Below are positions 61,055-64,000 of a DNA stretch of 64,000 nt, one piece after another. The DNA lies in contig JBBDNK010000034.1 in NCBI GenBank assembly GCA_040877625.1, positions 195,266 to 259,265 on the forward strand. The letters are read 5' to 3'. Position 1 is the stretch's first letter; each line of letters starts with the position of its first letter. This DNA comes from Methylonatrum sp040877625. GTDB lineage: Bacteria > Pseudomonadota > Gammaproteobacteria > Nitrococcales > Aquisalimonadaceae. Both the position numbers and the translations under genes were made by a program. The notes below the pieces were generated by a model, which searched no databases, was not told where the DNA came from, and saw nothing but the letters and a program-made list of their open reading frames with translations.

Positions 61055-62350
61055 CTACGACGGTCCGGCGGTGGCTGCAAGGCCGGCGTAACGTTCCATG
61101 GCTGCCTTCACGCTGACGCCGTGGACCAGGATGGACAGTGTGACCACGATCAGCGTCAGATGAATCAGCTCAAGGGCGAGTTCTTCCGGGATGCCCGCCT
61201 GTATGGCCAACATCAGGTAGAACAGCGAGCCTATGCCGCGGATGCCGAACCAGGCCGCCATACGCTGGTGGCGCACTGGTGTGCGCGTACCCAGGGCGCT
61301 TACATGAACCCCGATGGGCCGCGCCACCAGGAACAGGAAGGCGGCGAGTCCGACTGCGCGCCAGCTCCAGGAATCCAGGAACAGAGTGCCGCCGATAATG
61401 AGGATGAGCACCACCACGGAGAGCCGCTCAAGCTGTTCCTTGAAGTGCAGTGAGCCATCGGTGAACCGTGCGGGTGGACGCGTGGCCGGTTCCACGCCGC
61501 TCGGCTCGGCCTGCAGTCGCGTGGATTCCGGTTTTCGGCCGAGCAGCCGCTGCTCGGTCTGGCGCAGAGCCACGGCAGCAAAGAATACGCCCAGAAAACC
61601 GCCCGCTTCCACCAGGGTGCAGGCGCCGTATACCGCACCGATCAACCCCAGACCAAGGAAGTCGTCCATGATCTGAAGACCCGGGTAGCGGCGGCGGAGT
61701 GCCCAGACGACCTTGCCAAGCAGAACCCCGAAGGCAATACCGATGAGGACGCCTGCGGCGGTTGCCCAGAGTAGATCCACCCCCAACCAGCGGAACCCGC
61801 CGCCCAGTTCGTGCACGCCGAGCAGCCCCAGGCCAAGCATCACGACCGGGTAGGCCGTGCCGTCGTTGATACCTGCCTCGCAGGTCAGGCCGAATCTCAG
61901 GCGGTCTCGATCACCCTGGTGGCGCACCTGGACTTCCGTCGCCAGCACCGGGTCCGTGGGCGCCAGCAGCCCGCCCAGCAGCACGGCAGCGCCCAGCGAA
62001 AGGCCCAGGGCGTAGTAGCCGTAGAGCGCGACCAGAGCTGCCGTTACCATCATGCCGACCACCGCCAGCAACAGGGAAAAGCGCCAGCGGTTCATGTCCA
62101 TCGGTACCGGCATCTTTATGCCGGCGGTGAACAGCGACAGAAGTACCACCAGCTCCGTTATCATGCCCAGGAGGGCGGATTGCTTGAGCGGGTTGAAGTG
62201 GAACAGCCCCAGAACCGTGGGGCCGATGATGATGCCGACGGCGAGATACAACATGGCGCTGGTGACGGGCAGCCGGCGCAGGAAATCGGAAGTTAGCCCC
62301 ATCGCCAGCAGCAGGCCACCCACGAGCAGGAACCAGGCGCTAATGGTCAT
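61055..62350 (-). CDS. CPA1-family cation:proton antiporter
   Basis: A 431-residue membrane protein with about 12 predicted helices. L-A-P-T-D-P-V-L-A (helix 4 unwound region) and G-I-N-D-G-T-A-Y-P (N-D motif of helix 5) mark the electroneutral CPA1 type, exchanging Na+ or K+ for H+. A hydrophilic insert at about 275-305 is unusual but not unprecedented. Useful in saline or alkaline habitats. The ion cannot be decided from sequence. Confidence 0.88.
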   Translation of the reverse strand: MTISAWFLLVGGLLLAMGLTSDFLRRLPVTSAMLYLAVGIIIGPTVLGLFHFNPLKQSALLGMITELVVLLSLFTAGIKMPVPMDMNRWRFSLLLAVVGMMVTAALVALYGYYALGLSLGAAVLLGGLLAPTDPVLATEVQVRHQGDRDRLRFGLTCEAGINDGTAYPVVMLGLGLLGVHELGGGFRWLGVDLLWATAAGVLIGIAFGVLLGKVVWALRRRYPGLQIMDDFLGLGLIGAVYGACTLVEAGGFLGVFFAAVALRQTEQRLLGRKPESTRLQAEPSGVEPATRPPARFTDGSLHFKEQLERLSVVVLILIIGGTLFLDSWSWRAVGLAAFLFLVARPIGVHVSALGTRTPVRHQRMAAWFGIRGIGSLFYLMLAIQAGIPEELALELIHLTLIVVTLSILVHGVSVKAAMERYAGLAATAGPS

Positions 62351-62527
62351 GAGTCTATCGGCACCTTTTTTGTTGGGGAGGCCGCAATCTAGGTGCTGAT
62401 CAGAGGCCCGTCAACGTGTTGTCACAGACCGACGTGGTTAAACTTGAAGTGGAGCAGCGGGAGGGAGCCGCTCGGCAGATGGAGAAGATGCTGCCGATGC
62501 GTTTGTTTGCAGATATGCCAAAGGTGA

Positions 62528-62827
62528 TCAAGCTACGTGTGGCTCAACTTCCCTGGCAATACGCTCCCCGGCCTCGTTCTCGGTCTTGCGAAGCTCATAG
62601 GCGGCCTGAAGATTGAGCCACGACTGCGCATCGCCACCGAAGTAGCGGGCCAGCCGCAAGGCGGTATCAGCCGTAATGCCCCGCCGCTCACGGGTGATTT
62701 CGTGCAGCCGCGTCGAGGGGACGCGCAGGGAGGTGGCCAGCGCGTTGACACTCAGGCCAAGCGGCGCCAGGTAGTCCTCGCGCAGGATCTCGCCGGGATG
62801 AATCGGGCGCATTCCATTATGTGACAT
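62528..62827 (-). CDS. higA: HigA-family antitoxin
   Basis: A 99-residue protein of the VapI/HigA group with a Cro-type helix-turn-helix (G-L-S-V-N-A-L-A-T-S-L-R-V-P-S-T-R-L-H-E-I) and the typical start H-P-G-E-I-L-R-E-D-Y-L. It neutralises HigB and represses the pair. GAGGAGG lies before the ATG at 62827. It follows higB by 13 bp, the toxin-first order typical of higBA. Confidence 0.93.
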   Translation of the reverse strand: MSHNGMRPIHPGEILREDYLAPLGLSVNALATSLRVPSTRLHEITRERRGITADTALRLARYFGGDAQSWLNLQAAYELRKTENEAGERIAREVEPHVA

Positions 62828-62840
62828 GCCAGTGGCCTCC

Positions 62841-63119
62841 TCAGTGGTAGTCCACGATTTCAACGTTATGAGCATCGCCGTCCTGCCACAGAAAGCACAG
62901 GCGCCATTGGCCATTGATGCGGATGCTGTAATGGCCTTGCCGGTCTCCTCTCAGCGCTTCCAGGCGGTTGCCGGGCGGTGAGCGGAGAAAGTCCAGTGTT
63001 GTCGCCGAGTCCAGCATCTGCAGCTTCCGTTCTGCCTGACGCCGGAACACCTGGTACTGCGGGACGTGCCGACCTTCAAAGAGCGCTTGTGTGTGTTTGC
63101 TGGCGAAGCTCTTGATCAT
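62841..63119 (-). CDS. higB: HigB-family toxin, RelE superfamily
   Basis: A 92-residue ribosome-dependent mRNA interferase of the HigB/RelE type: start M-I-K-S-F, R-K-L-Q-M-L-D, P-P-G-N-R-L-E-A-L and I-R-I-N-G-Q-W-R-L-C-F-L-W with H-N-V-E-I-V-D-Y-H at the end. Core residues look intact. The ATG at 63119 matches the family; an ATG at 63125 adds two residues. A palindromic operator lies just upstream. Confidence 0.94.
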   Translation of the reverse strand: MIKSFASKHTQALFEGRHVPQYQVFRRQAERKLQMLDSATTLDFLRSPPGNRLEALRGDRQGHYSIRINGQWRLCFLWQDGDAHNVEIVDYH

Positions 63120-63127
63120 GGGCACAC

Positions 63128-63154
63128 AGTATAACGATAAGCGTTATACGTCAA
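63128..63154 (-). promoter_or_regulatory. higBA promoter and operator
   Basis: GTATAACG-ATAAG-CGTTATAC (63129-63149) is a perfect 8-bp inverted repeat. Read leftward, TTGACG (63149-63154) and TATACT (63128-63133) form a promoter with a short 15-bp spacer that the palindrome fills. Binding of HigA here would block transcription. Confidence 0.75.
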
Positions 63155-63225
63155 GCGTACAATGGAGATTGCAGAAACGCTTAACACGCGCCTACCGACC
63201 GTTGAAGAAAAGGACGGGAGTACTG

Positions 63226-63255
63226 AAAAAGGCCTAGGCGGTAATCACCTAGGCC
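63226..63255 (-). terminator. Intrinsic terminator downstream of tRNA-Asn
   Basis: On the leftward strand GGCCTAGG, a 9-base loop, CCTAGGCC and then TTTTT form a textbook terminator. It lies just beyond the CCA end of the tRNA-Asn fragment and shows that a complete tRNA gene once ended here. Confidence 0.9.
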
Positions 63256-63266
63256 CTCGATCTGTA

Positions 63267-63315
63267 TGGCTCCCCGGGACGGGCTCGAACCGCCGACCCA
63301 GTGATTAACAGTCAC
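63267..63315 (-). other. 3' half of tRNA-Asn(GTT), likely attachment site
   Basis: Read leftward, these 49 bases run from the anticodon arm (GTGACTGTTAATCAC, anticodon GTT) through the variable loop and T arm (GGCGGTTCGAGCCCGTC) to CCGGGGAG and an encoded CCA. The 5' half is missing: no TCCCCGG acceptor strand or D arm follows. Tyrosine integrases of the P4 type recombine in tRNA 3' halves and leave such copies at one end of the element. A truncated integrase lies 180 bp away on the side expected for the element. Confidence 0.85.
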
Positions 63316-63493
63316 GCAAACGCGTCCGCCTATCTGCTCCGCAGTCACTCAGTTTCTGCCAATAACCCTTGTGAAATTGGCGAATTGCGTGCTACAAGTG
63401 CTGCTAATTACTCCATGCTACTACAAACTACTCCACCCGCAACGCTGCTACGAACGCTGCTAAGGGCTGCTAGAGAAACCGGAGAATAGGCTA

Positions 63494-63952
63494 ATGGGCG
63501 GTTGGACAGACGCACGAATCAAAGCACTTCCCACACCGAACCGGTCCCCGAAGCGCTACTTCGAGGGATCAGCGGACCGAACTCTGAAAGGCTTTGGTAT
63601 TCAGATTCTACCCAGCGGCGCCCGGAGTTTTCTGGTTGCCTATACGAGCCCGGTAACCGGGAAGCGGCGGACGATGGCGCTGGGGGGTTATCCCTCGGTT
63701 TCGCTGGCGCAGGGGCGCGAGCATTGCCGCGATGCGCGAAAGCTGCTGGCGGCGGGATTGGACCCGATAGAGCAACGCGACCAGGCCAGCGCAAAAGAAC
63801 GCGCCCTTGCCCGACACGCCCGGGAGCTGGGGACGGTTGAAGACCTGTTCAACTTGTACTGCGGCCGGCTAGAGGATCACGGGCAGGGGCATACCCCCCG
63901 GCAGGTGCGTTCGATCTATAAGCGGGACATCGGGCCGGCCATCGGTATCTAA
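63494..63952 (+). pseudogene. Truncated P4-type tyrosine integrase (N-terminal DUF4102 part)
   Basis: The 152 residues match the N-terminal arm-binding domain (DUF4102) of P4-like integrases: W-T-D-A-R-I-K-A, G-F-G-I-Q-I-L-P-S-G-A-R-S-F, A-L-G-G-Y-P-S-V-S-L and A-R-K-L-L-A-A-G-L-D-P, then the start of the core-binding domain. It stops at TAA after D-I-G-P-A-I-G-I, whereas complete proteins are about 400 residues with a catalytic R-H-R-Y domain. Repeats of an apparent mobile-element end begin at the break. GGAG and AGG lie before the ATG. Confidence 0.88.
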
Positions 63953-64000
63953 CGTCAACAACTTTGGCCGGTCGGCGACAACTATTCTGGCCGGTCGGTG
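63953..64000. mobile_element. Probable end of an inserted element (IS21-like repeats)
   Basis: Directly after the integrase is interrupted, TGGCCGGTCGG occurs at 63965-63975 and again at 63988-63998, each preceded by ACAACT (63958, 63978). Short direct repeats about 20 bp apart at the border are typical of transposase-binding sites at IS21-family ends. The element runs out of the window, so its identity is tentative. Confidence 0.5.

Noticed and set aside
62416..62616. 66-codon forward frame near higA
   Set aside because: It overlaps higA in antisense over much of its length and has no recognisable composition or ribosome binding site.
63267..63345. Complete tRNA-Asn gene
   Set aside because: The 5' acceptor strand complementary to CCGGGGA and a regular D arm are absent; only the anticodon arm to CCA is present.
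63301..63489. 62-codon forward frame between the tRNA fragment and the integrase
   Set aside because: It begins inside the tRNA-derived sequence and lacks a ribosome binding site or family resemblance.

Overview
The window looks like a chromosomal segment of a GC-rich gammaproteobacterium. The blocks smc-zipA, gyrA-serC-pheA-hisC-tyrA-aroA-cmk-rpsA-ihfB-lapA-lapB-pyrF and ubiG-phosphatase-yciK are gammaproteobacterial and most resemble the Pseudomonas/Chromatiales arrangement. A member of the Ectothiorhodospiraceae or a relative would fit, but genus cannot be fixed from the sequence alone.

Bases 1-14580 are an accessory region. It opens with a modular toxin-like gene overlapping a small partner gene (344-2454). 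A perfect 28-bp palindrome (2473-2533) follows, then a WYL-type regulator that has lost its middle. Next comes a complete-looking type I-C CRISPR-Cas operon, cas3-cas5c-cas8c-cas7c-cas4-cas1-cas2 (3208-10879), a leader, and an array of 45 repeats and 44 spacers (11059-13955). Two points stand out. cas5c carries an in-frame amber stop, and cas8c contains a strong internal ribosome binding site and ATG expected to make the small subunit Cas11c. Behind the array are remnants of a second toxin/immunity-like locus, including a truncated paralogue of the gene at 1927-2454, so the CRISPR locus sits between related cassettes.

Bases 14639-44619 are mostly core genome: an aminotransferase, a PilZ-like protein, smc-zipA, sufE, the spoVR-yeaH-prkA stress module, ligA, a yciI-bolA-parvulin operon, yciO, trpS, scpA-scpB-rluB, an endonuclease III-like glycosylase, a degenerate yciK, an NDUFAF6-like protein, rmuC, a Gph/MupP-like phosphatase, ubiG, MTA deaminase, divergent mtnA, a DUF3301-like protein and periplasmic cyclophilin. 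SMC with ScpA/ScpB supplies chromosome condensation; the mtaD/mtnA pair supplies methionine salvage.

Bases 44778-59904 form a dense forward block: gyrA, serine synthesis (serC, serA), aromatic amino acid synthesis (pheA, hisC, tyrA, aroA with all four class II EPSP synthase motifs), cmk, rpsA, ihfB, lapA-lapB, pyrF and a ComEA-like protein, closed by a clear intrinsic terminator.

The right end (60000-64000) becomes accessory again: a membrane-anchored HExxH protein, a CPA1 antiporter, a HigB-HigA toxin-antitoxin pair with a palindromic operator, the 3' half of a tRNA-Asn gene with its terminator (a likely attachment site), and a tyrosine integrase cut off by what looks like the end of another mobile element.
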